DNA of 64,000 nt, taken from Luminiphilus syltensis NOR5-1B (GTDB lineage: Bacteria > Pseudomonadota > Gammaproteobacteria > Pseudomonadales > Halieaceae). The position numbers and the translations under genes are program-made. The notes beneath the pieces are model-generated. The model did no database searches and was not told the DNA's origin. It saw nothing but the letters and a program-made list of their open reading frames with translations. The stretch spans positions 1,174,340 to 1,238,339 of the forward strand of contig NZ_DS999411.1 of the NCBI RefSeq assembly GCF_000158175.1. The letters run 5' to 3'. Numbering within the stretch: the stretch's first letter is position 1; each line of letters starts with the position of its first letter. Below are positions 42,180-51,704 of the stretch, in pieces.

Positions 42180-43136
42180 GTGATCGTGTACGTTGTAAAA
42201 AATCCTGTTCTTCTGAGAATCTTTAATCGGCCGGAGAAGGTCGCTGTGGTCATGGAGGTTCTAAGGAAAGTCCGGCCAAGAGAGTTGTACTTGGTTGGCG
42301 ATGGGCCTAGGCCCGACCGCGGCGAGGCAGAACGCGCTTTAGTGAATCAGGCTCGTACCGTTGCTACCGATGTAGATTGGGACTGTGAAATACACGTAAA
42401 GTTCTACGAGGATAATGTCGGAGGACCTACGGCCGGTTTTGAAGGCATATCTTGGTTCTTTTGTAATGTAGATAAGGGGATTGTTCTGGAAGACGACAAC
42501 GTCCCGACCCTATCTTTCTTCAGATTCTGTGATGAGCTACTTGAGCTCTATCGAGAGGATGAAAGGGTTGGTTGTATCACTGGGAACAATTTCCAGAGCA
42601 GAAAGATAGGAGGCGCGTCCCACTACTTCTCGAAGTACAGTCATTGCTGGGGCTGGGCGTCATGGAGTAACTCGTGGGCAGGTTGCACGTTAGAGCCGGA
42701 ATTTTGGCGAGAGCTAAAGCGATCTAGACAATGGATGGAGTGGTTGCCTGATAGCGTTGAAAGAAGCTATTGGGATGGCATTTTCGATGCACTGAGTTCC
42801 GGTTCGAAAGTTCATTGGGATTATGCATGGATGCTGTGGCTATGGAAACGGGGCGCCCTCATAGCCACTCCGAACTCGAATTTGGTTACCAATATCGGAT
42901 TCGATGAGTCGGCACAAAATACAACTAACCCTGGACATCCACTGGCAAATTTGCCGGTACAGAGTCTTGATGAAGTCATCTATCCTGCGGAGGTTGTTCT
43001 TGATCAAGAAGCAGATCGCAGTGCGTTTGATTTTGTATTTGGTGGACGATGGTATCGCTTTCCGTTGTCGTGGCTAAGGTGGCCTCGACGAGCTACTTCA
43101 TATCTTCTCAGGAGATTTTTGTGGAAGATGACCTAG
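42180..43136 (+). CDS. GT2-like glycosyltransferase, HlpA-like type (first copy)
   Basis: 318 residues. GT-A-like fold: LLRIFNRPEKVAVVMEVLRK, KGIVLEDDNVPTLSFFRF with EDD as the metal-binding acidic triplet, and YFSKYSHCWGWASWSNSW. The pattern is that of nucleotide-diphospho-sugar transferases annotated as hemolytic HlpA-like. It begins with GTG at 42180. Its closest relative in the window is the gene at 44688, about 40% alike by eye, so the pair arose by duplication. Acceptor and donor are unknown. Confidence 0.85.
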   Translation: MIVYVVKNPVLLRIFNRPEKVAVVMEVLRKVRPRELYLVGDGPRPDRGEAERALVNQARTVATDVDWDCEIHVKFYEDNVGGPTAGFEGISWFFCNVDKGIVLEDDNVPTLSFFRFCDELLELYREDERVGCITGNNFQSRKIGGASHYFSKYSHCWGWASWSNSWAGCTLEPEFWRELKRSRQWMEWLPDSVERSYWDGIFDALSSGSKVHWDYAWMLWLWKRGALIATPNSNLVTNIGFDESAQNTTNPGHPLANLPVQSLDEVIYPAEVVLDQEADRSAFDFVFGGRWYRFPLSWLRWPRRATSYLLRRFLWKMT

Positions 43137-43342
43137 ATCGGTGGGTTTCGGTAGATGACCTTGAGCAAATGTCTTCAGGTGAGCGCTCATGGCATGCGCA
43201 AATATTCGAAAGTTACGACGGATATCCTAGTCTTGAGCGGTTGTGGAAGGTTATGGATGAGCTGTGGCGGGAGCTGAATTGTGTCCTGCTGGTACCCGAT
43301 GACAGGTTATCAGAGCTATTGCGTGCCTTATGTGGAAAGTGA
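43121..43342 (+). CDS. Small protein of unknown function overlapping the glycosyltransferase end
   Basis: 73 residues from GTG 43121, which has CAGGAG nine bases upstream (43108-43114). The protein is acidic and aromatic-rich (LDRWVSVDDLEQMSSGERSW, LERLWKVMDELWRELN). It overlaps the previous gene by 16 bases and stands before an antitoxin relic. It is not clearly a toxin. Translation is plausible, function unknown. Confidence 0.45.
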   Translation: MEDDLDRWVSVDDLEQMSSGERSWHAQIFESYDGYPSLERLWKVMDELWRELNCVLLVPDDRLSELLRALCGK

Positions 43343-43410
43343 ATAAGCGGTCTTGTTGAGGATGATTATTCCGAGTAGAAAATTCACCGACAAGTATCTT
43401 GGAGACTGCT

Positions 43411-43647
43411 TTGAGTAGATCAAAATACACCAAGGAAGAGCGCAAACTGCTCGATGCGGCAGTATCTGGTGAGTTCGAGTCGACGCTGAATTATGAACGA
43501 CGGGTAATGCTGCTAGCGAGCGCAGATGAAACTTATAAGCTAGATAAGAGAATCAAAATCCGTATCCCTAGTAGAGCTTTGGAAGCTATTCAGTCATCGG
43601 CCAGTTTATGGGTGAGGTTGGAAATGTGGCCTATGCAAAGTGCGTGA
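43411..43647 (+). pseudogene. CopG-family antitoxin relic (paralogue of the one at 36535)
   Basis: From TTG 43411: SRSKYTKEERKLLDAAVSGE, then FESTLN, and DKRIKIRIPSRALEAIQSSA, the CopG-like antitoxin pattern. The end (LWVRLEMWPMQSA) replaces the expected final helix. Bases 43370-43411 (aattcaccga...cttggaga) line up with 36500-36535 (aattcaccaaa...cctgggag), so both relics descend from one module. No toxin gene survives. It lies between the 73-residue protein and the UDP-xylose synthase. Confidence 0.65.
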
Positions 43648-43678
43648 ATACTGTCTTTTTTAAGGAGTTTGATTCTTA

Positions 43679-44635
43679 GTGAAAAACTATAATTCGCGCA
43701 CTCGATCGCTTGTCACAGGCGGCACCGGCTTCCTTGGTTCGCATCTTTGCGAGCGCTTGCTCGCTGATGGTCACGATGTTATTTGCTTGGACAACTTCTT
43801 TACTGGGACCAGAGATAATATTTCGCACCTACTCGGTAATGATCATTTCGAGCTAATGCGCCATGACGTGACGTTCCCGCTCTATGTAGAGGTGGACGAA
43901 ATCTACAATTTGGCTTGCCCAGCCTCGCCTGTTCATTATCAGCATGACCCGGTGCAAACTACTAAGACCAGTGTGCATGGTGCGATAAATATGCTGGGTT
44001 TGGCCAAGCGTACGGGCGCTCGAATCTTTCAAGCCTCGACCAGTGAGGTTTATGGCGACCCTGAAGTTCATCCACAGCCTGAAAGCTACTGGGGTAAAGT
44101 TAATCCCGTTGGCCCGCGCTCTTGCTACGACGAGGGGAAGCGTTGTGCAGAGACGTTATTTTTCGACTACCGTCGCCAACACAATTTAAACATTAAGGTC
44201 GCGCGAATCTTTAATACCTACGGGCCACGTATGCATCCCAACGACGGTCGTGTTGTTTCCAATTTCATTGTCCAAGCGTTGAAGGGCGAGCCGATTACCC
44301 TTTACGGCGACGGCACTCAGACGCGCTCTTTCTGTTATGTGGATGATTTAATTGAGGGTTTTGTGCGTCTGATGAGGATGCCGGGAGATTTCACTGGCCC
44401 AGTGAATCTCGGAAATCCTGGTGAATTCACGATGATTGAACTTGCCGAGAGGGTAAAAGACCTGACTGGCTCGCAATCAGAATTGACCTATGAACCTCTA
44501 CCCACCGACGACCCAAAACAGCGTCAACCTGACATTCAATTAGCCAATGCGGCGATGGGGTGGGAGCCAACGGTAGGCCTCATAGAAGGTCTGGAGCACA
44601 CCATCGCGTACTTTGAGCAGCTTCTAGCGCGCTGA
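43679..44635 (+). CDS. uxs: UDP-glucuronate decarboxylase (UDP-xylose synthase)
   Basis: 318 residues of extended SDR type: [73 protein letters not shown] (Tyr-x3-Lys) and [11 protein letters not shown]. This is the UXS signature set; it oxidises UDP-glucuronate at C4 and decarboxylates to UDP-xylose. The start is GTG at 43679, with AAGGAG upstream. It supplies pentose for the glycan; no UDP-glucose dehydrogenase is in the window. Confidence 0.93.
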   Translation: MKNYNSRTRSLVTGGTGFLGSHLCERLLADGHDVICLDNFFTGTRDNISHLLGNDHFELMRHDVTFPLYVEVDEIYNLACPASPVHYQHDPVQTTKTSVHGAINMLGLAKRTGARIFQASTSEVYGDPEVHPQPESYWGKVNPVGPRSCYDEGKRCAETLFFDYRRQHNLNIKVARIFNTYGPRMHPNDGRVVSNFIVQALKGEPITLYGDGTQTRSFCYVDDLIEGFVRLMRMPGDFTGPVNLGNPGEFTMIELAERVKDLTGSQSELTYEPLPTDDPKQRQPDIQLANAAMGWEPTVGLIEGLEHTIAYFEQLLAR

Positions 44636-44687
44636 TCGTTGTCAGTTTATGTCCGCTGATGCATAACGAGATTTATCAAAATTGGAA

Positions 44688-45674
44688 ATGAAGAACGTTT
44701 CAGTAGACACTACTGCGGTCAATGACTCGCGGTTGCAGACAGCAGTGCTCTTTCTTGTTTTTAACCGGCCAGATACGACGGCGAAGGTGTTTGAGGCCAT
44801 CCGGAAGGCTAGACCACCACGTCTTTATGTCGCGGCTGACGGTCCCAGGGCAAGTCGCTCCGGTGAGTGGGAAATAGTTGCCGAGGTTCGCGCTATTGCC
44901 ACAGCAGTTGATTGGGATTGCGAAGTAAAAACGTTGTTTCGAGAGAGGAACCTAGGCTGCAAAAATGCCGTCAGCAGCGCCATCACATGGTTTTTCGAGC
45001 ACGAAGAGCAAGGAGTCATTTTGGAGGACGATTGCTTGCCGCACCCCGATTTTTTTATGTTTTGTGAGACGCTACTAAAACGTTATGCCGGCGATACACG
45101 AATTTCTACAATTACAGGCAATAACTTCCAGAATGGTATCGCCCGAGGTGACGCTTCTTACTATTTTTCGCGCTACAGTCATATTTGGGGCTGGGCTACC
45201 TGGGAGCGAGCTTGGGGACAAGCCGATATGGATCTTGAATTTTGGCCGGTCTGGAAGAAAAGTCGTGCTTGGGCAAATTTTTGGTCAGATAAGACGGCGC
45301 GCCGATATTGGGAGAGAATTTTCGATCGCATGCGGCTAGCAGAGATCGATACTTGGGATTATCCGTGGATGGCCAGCGTCTGGTACCACGGTGGATTGAC
45401 CGCGGTGCCGAATGTCAATTTGGTCAGTAATATAGGGTTCGGTCCGGACGCCACACATACCCAGAGGGATGACAGCCCACTAGCAAACTTGCAAGCCGAA
45501 TCAATTGGAGATCTCCAGCACCCAATAAAAATCGAGCAGAATGAAGAGGCGGATCGCTATACTTTTGAACATTTGTTCGGAGGGGGCTTTCTCAGATTCC
45601 CCAATTCATTATTACGTTTTCCGCGTCGTGCGGTAGGCGTCACTTATCGCTTCTTGAAGCGGGCTCTGGCCTAA
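44688..45674 (+). CDS. GT2-like glycosyltransferase, HlpA-like type (second copy)
   Basis: 328 residues from the ATG 44688; a TTG two codons earlier is not needed. VLFLVFNRPDTTAKVFEAIR, QGVILEDDCLPHPDFFMFCE with the acidic triplet, FSRYSHIWGWATWERAWGQA and FLRFPNSLLRFPRRAVG align along the whole of the 42180 gene. It therefore probably transfers a related sugar or acts on a related acceptor. The stop overlaps the next start (TAATG). Confidence 0.87.
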   Translation: MKNVSVDTTAVNDSRLQTAVLFLVFNRPDTTAKVFEAIRKARPPRLYVAADGPRASRSGEWEIVAEVRAIATAVDWDCEVKTLFRERNLGCKNAVSSAITWFFEHEEQGVILEDDCLPHPDFFMFCETLLKRYAGDTRISTITGNNFQNGIARGDASYYFSRYSHIWGWATWERAWGQADMDLEFWPVWKKSRAWANFWSDKTARRYWERIFDRMRLAEIDTWDYPWMASVWYHGGLTAVPNVNLVSNIGFGPDATHTQRDDSPLANLQAESIGDLQHPIKIEQNEEADRYTFEHLFGGGFLRFPNSLLRFPRRAVGVTYRFLKRALA

Positions 45675-46525
45675 TGCAGAGAACAGCTACTATTAAAATT
45701 AATCTTGCTTGCGGCACCACTTTTGTCATTGGTGATGGCTGGATTAACTTGGATTATAGCGCCGTGCACCCTGCTGTGAAGCGAGCTGATCTGCTGGCTC
45801 CGCTAGCGTTGCCAGACGGTGGTGCGTCGCTGGTATATTCCTCTCACTTTCTGGAGCACATTCCACGTAATCAGGTGCCCAAATTCCTTTCGGAGTGTTG
45901 GCGTGTTCTCGCGCCGGGTGGGGTGTTGCGCTTCGTGCTGCCCGACCTTGAAGATCTCTGTCGTACCTACTTGAGGTACCGTGAGTGCGGAGAGCACGCG
46001 AAGGCTGATTTTTTGGTTCTGGAGATGATTGATCAATGCGTGCGTCGTGAATCCGGCGGTGAATTGGGAAAACTGTATCGTGACTTAACGGCTGCGCGGG
46101 CTCAGAATTTGGAACTCATTTCGTTCGTGCGTGATCGTATGGGTGAGAATTTGCTAGCTGTCCGGAGTTCGCCATCGGCCGCCGCGTCTGTATCGCGCTG
46201 GGGAGCGGCGATGTCACTCCTCAGCCGTAAAATCATTAGTCGTGCCGAGCGCCTCTGGATCCGTGCTGTGATGCAGCTTCTGCCAAAAGCCTTCCGGGCA
46301 CAGAATATCAGCATGGCTGCCGTCGGCGAGTGCCACCAATGGATCTGGGATCTAGAGCAGTTACGTACCGCGCTGCTAGCAGCTGGGTTTAAAGAGGTAT
46401 CGCGCGTAGATGCGTCAAGCAGCTGTCTAGAGAGTTTCCCGTTCCAGCCGCTAGATCTCGACGACGATGGGCGCCCGCGCAAGGGCACTGAGTCGATGTA
46501 TATCGAGGCACGCAAACCGTTCTAA
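45674..46525 (+). CDS. SAM-dependent methyltransferase
   Basis: 283 residues. SAM motif KINLACGTTFVIGDGWINLD, LVYSSHFLEHIPRNQVPKFL, and ECWRVLAPGGVLRFVLPDLE (class I, type 11). It has an insert with a hydrophobic helix (LWIRAVMQLLPKAF) and ends AGFKEVSRVDAS, ESMYIEARKPF. It resembles the 39737 gene at the SAM motif and C-terminus. It is coupled by TAATG to the glycosyltransferase before it; the probable role is sugar O-methylation. Confidence 0.87.
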   Translation: MQRTATIKINLACGTTFVIGDGWINLDYSAVHPAVKRADLLAPLALPDGGASLVYSSHFLEHIPRNQVPKFLSECWRVLAPGGVLRFVLPDLEDLCRTYLRYRECGEHAKADFLVLEMIDQCVRRESGGELGKLYRDLTAARAQNLELISFVRDRMGENLLAVRSSPSAAASVSRWGAAMSLLSRKIISRAERLWIRAVMQLLPKAFRAQNISMAAVGECHQWIWDLEQLRTALLAAGFKEVSRVDASSSCLESFPFQPLDLDDDGRPRKGTESMYIEARKPF

Positions 46526-46633
46526 TTCCTCGGCCCGTCATACCAACTCGTTGCGCCGGGGGTTGGCATGATGGGCCTAGGAACCCGCCTATTGCATATG
46601 TAGACAGCCTGGCTTACCTCCCGCAGAGGAATT

Positions 46634-47866
46634 ATGAAAGTCTTACACCTTAACTATTCGGATATTGCAGGCGGTGCAGCCCGAGCTGCCTACCGAATTC
46701 ATCATGCATTGCGTGCGTCAGGAGTGGACTCGCAAATGTGTGTCAACGAAGCACTGGCGGGGGACTGGACCGTTGAGGGGCCGGTGAGCACATGTGCAAG
46801 GCTCACGGCACGTTTGCGGCCGCAATTGGCTAAGCCACTTCGGGCGACACTGCGAAGCAAAAATTCTATCATCCACTCACCTGCGTTTCTCCCTTCGAGT
46901 TGGGCCAAGCGCCTTAACAGCTCCGATGCGGATGTGATCCACTTGCACTGGGTTGCTGGCGAAATGCTCTCTATTGCCGATATTGGTCGAATCGAGAAGC
47001 CCATCGTTTGGACTTTGCATGACATGTGGGCCTTTTGTGGCGCCGAGCATTACACCGATGACGCGCGCTGGCGTGACGGCTATCGGCGCGACAATAGGCC
47101 CGCGCATGAATCCGGCTTTGACCTTAATCGCTGGACATGGCGGCGCAAGCGTAAGCATTGGGGGCGTCCGATGCACATTGTTGGCGACAGTAATTGGATA
47201 GCACGTTGCGCCTCTGAAAGTCTTCTTATGCGAGACTGGCCCTGCCAATTTATTTACTATCCATTAGATCTTGAGATCTGGACGCCCATAAAAAAAAGGG
47301 ACGCACGAACTTTGCTTGGTTTGCCGCTAGAAACCCCTTTACTGGCTTTCGGTGCAATGGGAGGGCGGCGTGACCCAAGAAAGGGGTTTGATCTTTTGCT
47401 CAAGGCGCTCGGTTCCCTGCGAGGAAGAATAAATGACTTAGAATTAGTAGTCTTTGGCCAGCTCGCTCCGCAGCAGCCACTCGACTTAGGTTTCCCCACC
47501 CACTATGCCGGCCACCTGTATGACGATCTTAGCCTGCGCGCTGTATACAGTGCCGCCGACATGTTAGTTGTGCCGTCTCGAAACGAGGCATTTGGCCAAA
47601 CCGCCTCTGAAGCTCACGCTTGCGGGACCCCTGTTGTTGCTTTTGACATCGGTGGTCTTCCCGATACCGTCGATCACCTACTCACGGGGTACCTCGCGAA
47701 ACCATTTGATGTTTACGACCTTGCGGCCGGAATTCAATGGGTGCTGGATAGCCCACTCAAGGACGACTTGGGCAAGCTCGCACGAGCTAAGGCAGAGAAA
47801 TATTTTGATCCTGCGATGGTTGCTAAGCAGTATATTGATGTGTACGAAAAAGCACTTTTAAAATAG
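46634..47866 (+). CDS. Glycosyltransferase family 4
   Basis: 410 residues, GT-B fold: VLHLNYSDIAGGAARAAYRI (N-terminal Rossmann), VDVIHLHW-like region at DADVIHLHWVAGEMLS, then the C-terminal donor site SRNEAFGQTASEAHACGTPV, VAFDIGGLPDTVDHLLTGYL. The E-x7-E retaining motif is present. GAGGAATT before the ATG. A decayed copy of residues 195-410 lies at 57235-57930. Confidence 0.92.
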   Translation: MKVLHLNYSDIAGGAARAAYRIHHALRASGVDSQMCVNEALAGDWTVEGPVSTCARLTARLRPQLAKPLRATLRSKNSIIHSPAFLPSSWAKRLNSSDADVIHLHWVAGEMLSIADIGRIEKPIVWTLHDMWAFCGAEHYTDDARWRDGYRRDNRPAHESGFDLNRWTWRRKRKHWGRPMHIVGDSNWIARCASESLLMRDWPCQFIYYPLDLEIWTPIKKRDARTLLGLPLETPLLAFGAMGGRRDPRKGFDLLLKALGSLRGRINDLELVVFGQLAPQQPLDLGFPTHYAGHLYDDLSLRAVYSAADMLVVPSRNEAFGQTASEAHACGTPVVAFDIGGLPDTVDHLLTGYLAKPFDVYDLAAGIQWVLDSPLKDDLGKLARAKAEKYFDPAMVAKQYIDVYEKALLK

Positions 47867-48042
47867 TACTGCATCGTTCTTATTTTGATCGCGGAAAGTT
47901 AATCAGTCAATTATTTATAATGAATGTGGCGACTGGCGAGCAGACAAGTTTGACCGACATGGGCCAGCTATATTCGGATAGCTGGTCGATGGGCGAGCCG
48001 ATAACTTTCACACATTGATTCGAAGGCTGACAGGACGGAAAA

Positions 48043-49158
48043 GTGCAGGTTCTTTTTGATCATCAGATTTTTCTCGCTCAACGGTATGGCGGAGTCTCGC
48101 GTTACTTCGCTCGGCTTTCAGAGGAGCTCCTTGGGCTGGGCGTAAACGCTGACCTAATTGCGCCGATCTACCAAAATAAATACCTGAAAAATTTACCCTC
48201 GAACCGTGTGCATGGTTTTGAGATTCCCAGGGTGCCATACAAGTGCGGCCGACTGGGTCGATTAATAAACCACTACAGCTCTTCTTGGTTAGCTAAAAAC
48301 CTGAAACCCAATATAGTACACGAAACCTACTATAACTCGAGGTCGTCGATTACTGATAAAAATGCTGCTCGAGTGTTGACTGTATACGATATGATTCATG
48401 AAAAATTTAAAAAGCAATTTTCTGCAACAGATCGCACAACAAATCTCAAGAAGCTCGCAGTGGAAAGGTCCGGGCATATAATTTGTATTTCGCGGAGTAC
48501 AAAAAACGATCTTTGTGAAATATTTGATATTCCTCGGGAAAAAGTCAGTGTGATTCATCTAGGAGTGGATTTTCTTGAAGGCGTGATTGATGTAGGTGAC
48601 ATAGTATTTGAAAAGCCCTTCGTTCTTTACGTTGGAGGCCGAGGTGGGTATAAAAATTTTGAGGGTTTTATCAGGGCATTTGCTTCGAATAAAAGCTTAA
48701 GTGATGAGTTGAGCGTCGTCGCTTTCGGTGGCGGACCAATTAAGACGAGAGAAGGTGAGCTAATTCGTTCCGTCGGCCTCGACTTGCATGACATACACCA
48801 AATCGATGGAGATGATAATACCTTAGGTGCGTTGTACAAAAAGGCAGCAGCATTTATTTACCCATCTTTATATGAAGGATTCGGACTTCCGCCCTTGGAG
48901 GCTATGGCGCAAGGATGTCCAGTTGCGACGAGCAATACGAGTTCGATGCCGGAGGTTGTAGGGCATGCGGGGGAATATTTCGAGCCAACTGATATAGAGG
49001 CTATGGCGAATGCTCTAGAAACCGTCGTTTTTGACTTCTCACGGCGAAAGCAATTAATCGATGCGGGGTACCAAAGGGCAAGGGAGTTTTCTTGGCGGAG
49101 GTGCGCCGAAGAAACCGTAGATGTGTATAACGCGGTGCTCACGGGCGCCCCGGTATGA
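48043..49158 (+). CDS. Glycosyltransferase family 4 (second)
   Basis: 371 residues: LFDHQIFLAQRYGGVSRYFA at the N-terminus, YDMIHEKF, HIICISRSTKNDLCEIFDIP and YPSLYEGFGLPPLEAMAQGC, with the E-x7-E motif, PVATSNTSSMPEVVGHAG. This is the mannosyltransferase-like GT4 group. The start is GTG 48043, and it overlaps the next gene by four bases. GC is clearly lower than in its neighbours upstream, consistent with separate origin. Confidence 0.92.
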   Translation: MQVLFDHQIFLAQRYGGVSRYFARLSEELLGLGVNADLIAPIYQNKYLKNLPSNRVHGFEIPRVPYKCGRLGRLINHYSSSWLAKNLKPNIVHETYYNSRSSITDKNAARVLTVYDMIHEKFKKQFSATDRTTNLKKLAVERSGHIICISRSTKNDLCEIFDIPREKVSVIHLGVDFLEGVIDVGDIVFEKPFVLYVGGRGGYKNFEGFIRAFASNKSLSDELSVVAFGGGPIKTREGELIRSVGLDLHDIHQIDGDDNTLGALYKKAAAFIYPSLYEGFGLPPLEAMAQGCPVATSNTSSMPEVVGHAGEYFEPTDIEAMANALETVVFDFSRRKQLIDAGYQRAREFSWRRCAEETVDVYNAVLTGAPV

Positions 49159-50117
49159 AGACTGCACTCATTTGCGGCGTGACTGGTCAGGATGGCGCTT
49201 ACCTAGCGGAGTTTCTCATTCAGAAAGGTTATGAGGTTTTCGGTACGACCCGCGATGCGCAGGGAAAGTCATTTGTCAACTTACGCCGGCTTGGTATTGA
49301 AGAAAAGGTAGCAGTTTTATCTATGGCCCCAGAGGACTTTCGAAGTGTTTTTGTAACAATAAAGAATATCCGACCGGACGAGATCTATTTTCTTTGTGGC
49401 CAGTCATCGGTGGCAATGTCATTTGAACAACCAGCAGAGACTATTCAGAGCTATACCTTGGGAACACTGAACGTTTTGGAGGCCTGTCGGATGATCGACA
49501 AGCCGATAAGGCAGTATCATGCAGGTTCGAGTGAGTGTTTCGGGAATACGGTCGGGGTTCCCGCGAATGAAAGTTTTCCTTTCAGCCCGCGAAGCCCTTA
49601 CGCTGTCGCTAAGGCATCAGCTTTTTGGCTGACAGCGAATTATCGTGAAGCTTATGGTTTGTTTGCCTGTACTGGTGTGCTTTTTAATCATGAGTCTCCG
49701 TTACGGCCATATCGCTTTGTCACGCAGAAGATAATTCAAACTGCGAAGCGGATTGCCGCTGGTTCAGGAGAAGTACTTGAGCTGGGTAATTTAGAAGTTT
49801 CACGTGACTGGGGTTGGGCGCCCGACTATGTGGAAGCAATGTGGCGCATGCTTCAGCAGGATCTACCAAGGGATTTCGTTATAGCCACTGGCCAGACCTA
49901 CTCGTTAGAGCAATTCGTTTCTGCGACATTCGGTCAACTTGGTCTAGACTGGCGTGATCATGTCCGCTCTAATGCAGAATTTTTTAGACCCACTGATATT
50001 TTAGTAAGCCGAGCCGACCCGTCTTTAGCGCGGATCGAAATGGGGTGGAAGGCAAAATTCGGGATGGAGGAGGTTGTTTCCAAAATGTTAGATTCTGATG
50101 ACATTGTAGTCGTCTAG
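49155..50117 (+). CDS. GDP-mannose 4,6-dehydratase-like SDR
   Basis: 320 residues: [33 protein letters not shown]-like text at YFLCGQSSVAMSFEQPAETI, SSECFGN, YAVAKASAFW (Tyr-x3-Lys), LFNHESPLR and RDWGWAPDYVEAMW. It is a shorter relative of Gmd (374 residues at 53487) and resembles NDP-hexose 4,6-dehydratases/reductases beside other GDP-sugar genes. Overlap with the previous GT4 stop indicates one transcript. A broken paralogue is at 58280. Its product is possibly GDP-rhamnose- or talose-type sugar; not established. Confidence 0.87.
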   Translation: MKTALICGVTGQDGAYLAEFLIQKGYEVFGTTRDAQGKSFVNLRRLGIEEKVAVLSMAPEDFRSVFVTIKNIRPDEIYFLCGQSSVAMSFEQPAETIQSYTLGTLNVLEACRMIDKPIRQYHAGSSECFGNTVGVPANESFPFSPRSPYAVAKASAFWLTANYREAYGLFACTGVLFNHESPLRPYRFVTQKIIQTAKRIAAGSGEVLELGNLEVSRDWGWAPDYVEAMWRMLQQDLPRDFVIATGQTYSLEQFVSATFGQLGLDWRDHVRSNAEFFRPTDILVSRADPSLARIEMGWKAKFGMEEVVSKMLDSDDIVVV

Positions 50118-50363
50118 CCATTTCATGCGGTCTGCGGAATGCTTGGCCCGCGCTCGACTTAATTGTTTTGGATAAACTTCCTCTGTAATTCACGTTTTGT
50201 ATCCTAAGCCAGGAAATCAGGCCAAAGAAATACCTCCAAACCGCCTCGCAGCTGCGACTTAACTTCGTGTTGAACTTTATTTGTCATCCAAAATCGCTCT
50301 AGATGTTGGCGATTGCAAGTTTCTGCTGCCGCATAAGAGATAAAATGTCTTGGTTAAAGCTTT

Positions 50364-51701
50364 ATGACTAAAACAATCTCAAGTGAGCGAACGCGTAATT
50401 ACCTACGGCAGATAAAAGGTGCGGTTGGGTATCGATCAGTAGCGGTGTTCGCCTCTTTCCTCGCTATTCCAATCATGATCAGTTATCTGGGCCCGGAACA
50501 GTTTGGAGTCTGGTCGACCCTGCTTACCGTCATATCGTGGGTGGTATTCTTCGACCTGGGTGTCGGAAACGGCCTGCGCAACAAGGTGGCAGAATCTCTG
50601 GCCACAAAAGAGCGAGGCGAAGCTGCTCTCTATATCGCTTCCGGCTACACTCTAATCGGCTTGATCGCTATGGCGCTGTGGCTGTCTGCCACGGTGATAT
50701 CGTTTTTTATTCCATGGCAGGCTGTCTTCAATACTCAAGCGATCGCGGAAACCACCCTGCGGGCGACGGTGCAAATCGCAGTGTTCTTTATATTGCTCAA
50801 CTTTTGGATAGGCCTGATTGGGGCGCTACTGGGAGCTGTGCAGAAAACCTCGGTAATCGCACTGGGCCAACTGATCTCGAACCTCGTAGTTTTGGGGCTG
50901 GTATATGTGCTCAACTTGACCACCGATGCCTCGATCAGCTATCTGGCCGTTATCCACGGCTTTTCGCTGGTTGCCGCCAACATCTCGCTGAGCCTGTGGT
51001 TCTACCACCGTTATCCAGAATTACGCCCGCGCCTTTACCTAAACAAGCAGCATACGAATCCTTTACTGCATGTTGGCCTGCAATTCTTCACCATTCAACT
51101 CGCCGTACTCGTCATTTTCACCACCGACAAGATGTTAATCACCCAGCTATTCGGTCCGCAATACGTTACTCAGTACGAAGTCGTCTTCAAGCTTTTTAGT
51201 GCAATCATCTTTTTGCACGGACTAATTTCTGGCCCGCTCTGGTCGGCTTATACCGACGCGTACCATCGTGATGATTTTCAGTGGATCGAGGGCATGTTGG
51301 GCAAACAACTGATAATCTTTGCTGGCTTCGTGATCATGGTTATCATGCTGTGCTTAACGGCAAAGCCGATAATTGCGTTGTGGATAGGCCGGGAACTGGC
51401 GGTTCCTTTACCTCTCATCCTCACGACAAGCATGTTCGTCCTGATTTTTCTCTGGAACAGCATTTTTGCCATGTTGGTAAACGGCATAGGGAAGATAAAG
51501 TTGCAATTGTATACGGCAATAGTAGCCATGTTAGTGAATATCCCGATATCCATGTTTTTGGTTAAACATCTTGACATGGGGTTGAGCGGCATCGTTCTTG
51601 GGACTATTTGCAGCCTAATATTTGCTGCTGTGGCATTGCCAATCCAGGTTTATTATCTAATCAAGTCACGCTGGAATTTCTGCTATAAGTTGGAGGGCTA
51701 A
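50364..51701 (+). CDS. Oligosaccharide flippase/polysaccharide transporter (second, PST family)
   Basis: 445 residues, 12-14 helices: FASFLAIPIMISYLGPEQFG, WVVFFDLGVGNGLRNKVAES, FTTDKMLITQLFGPQYVTQY and ALWIGRELAVPLPLIL. It belongs to the PST/MOP superfamily, as does the 37578 gene, but is not close. The locus therefore has two flippases; either two glycans are exported or one copy is a newcomer. The start ATG 50364 has TGGTTAAAG before it. Confidence 0.9.
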   Translation: MTKTISSERTRNYLRQIKGAVGYRSVAVFASFLAIPIMISYLGPEQFGVWSTLLTVISWVVFFDLGVGNGLRNKVAESLATKERGEAALYIASGYTLIGLIAMALWLSATVISFFIPWQAVFNTQAIAETTLRATVQIAVFFILLNFWIGLIGALLGAVQKTSVIALGQLISNLVVLGLVYVLNLTTDASISYLAVIHGFSLVAANISLSLWFYHRYPELRPRLYLNKQHTNPLLHVGLQFFTIQLAVLVIFTTDKMLITQLFGPQYVTQYEVVFKLFSAIIFLHGLISGPLWSAYTDAYHRDDFQWIEGMLGKQLIIFAGFVIMVIMLCLTAKPIIALWIGRELAVPLPLILTTSMFVLIFLWNSIFAMLVNGIGKIKLQLYTAIVAMLVNIPISMFLVKHLDMGLSGIVLGTICSLIFAAVALPIQVYYLIKSRWNFCYKLEG

Positions 51702-51704
51702 AAA

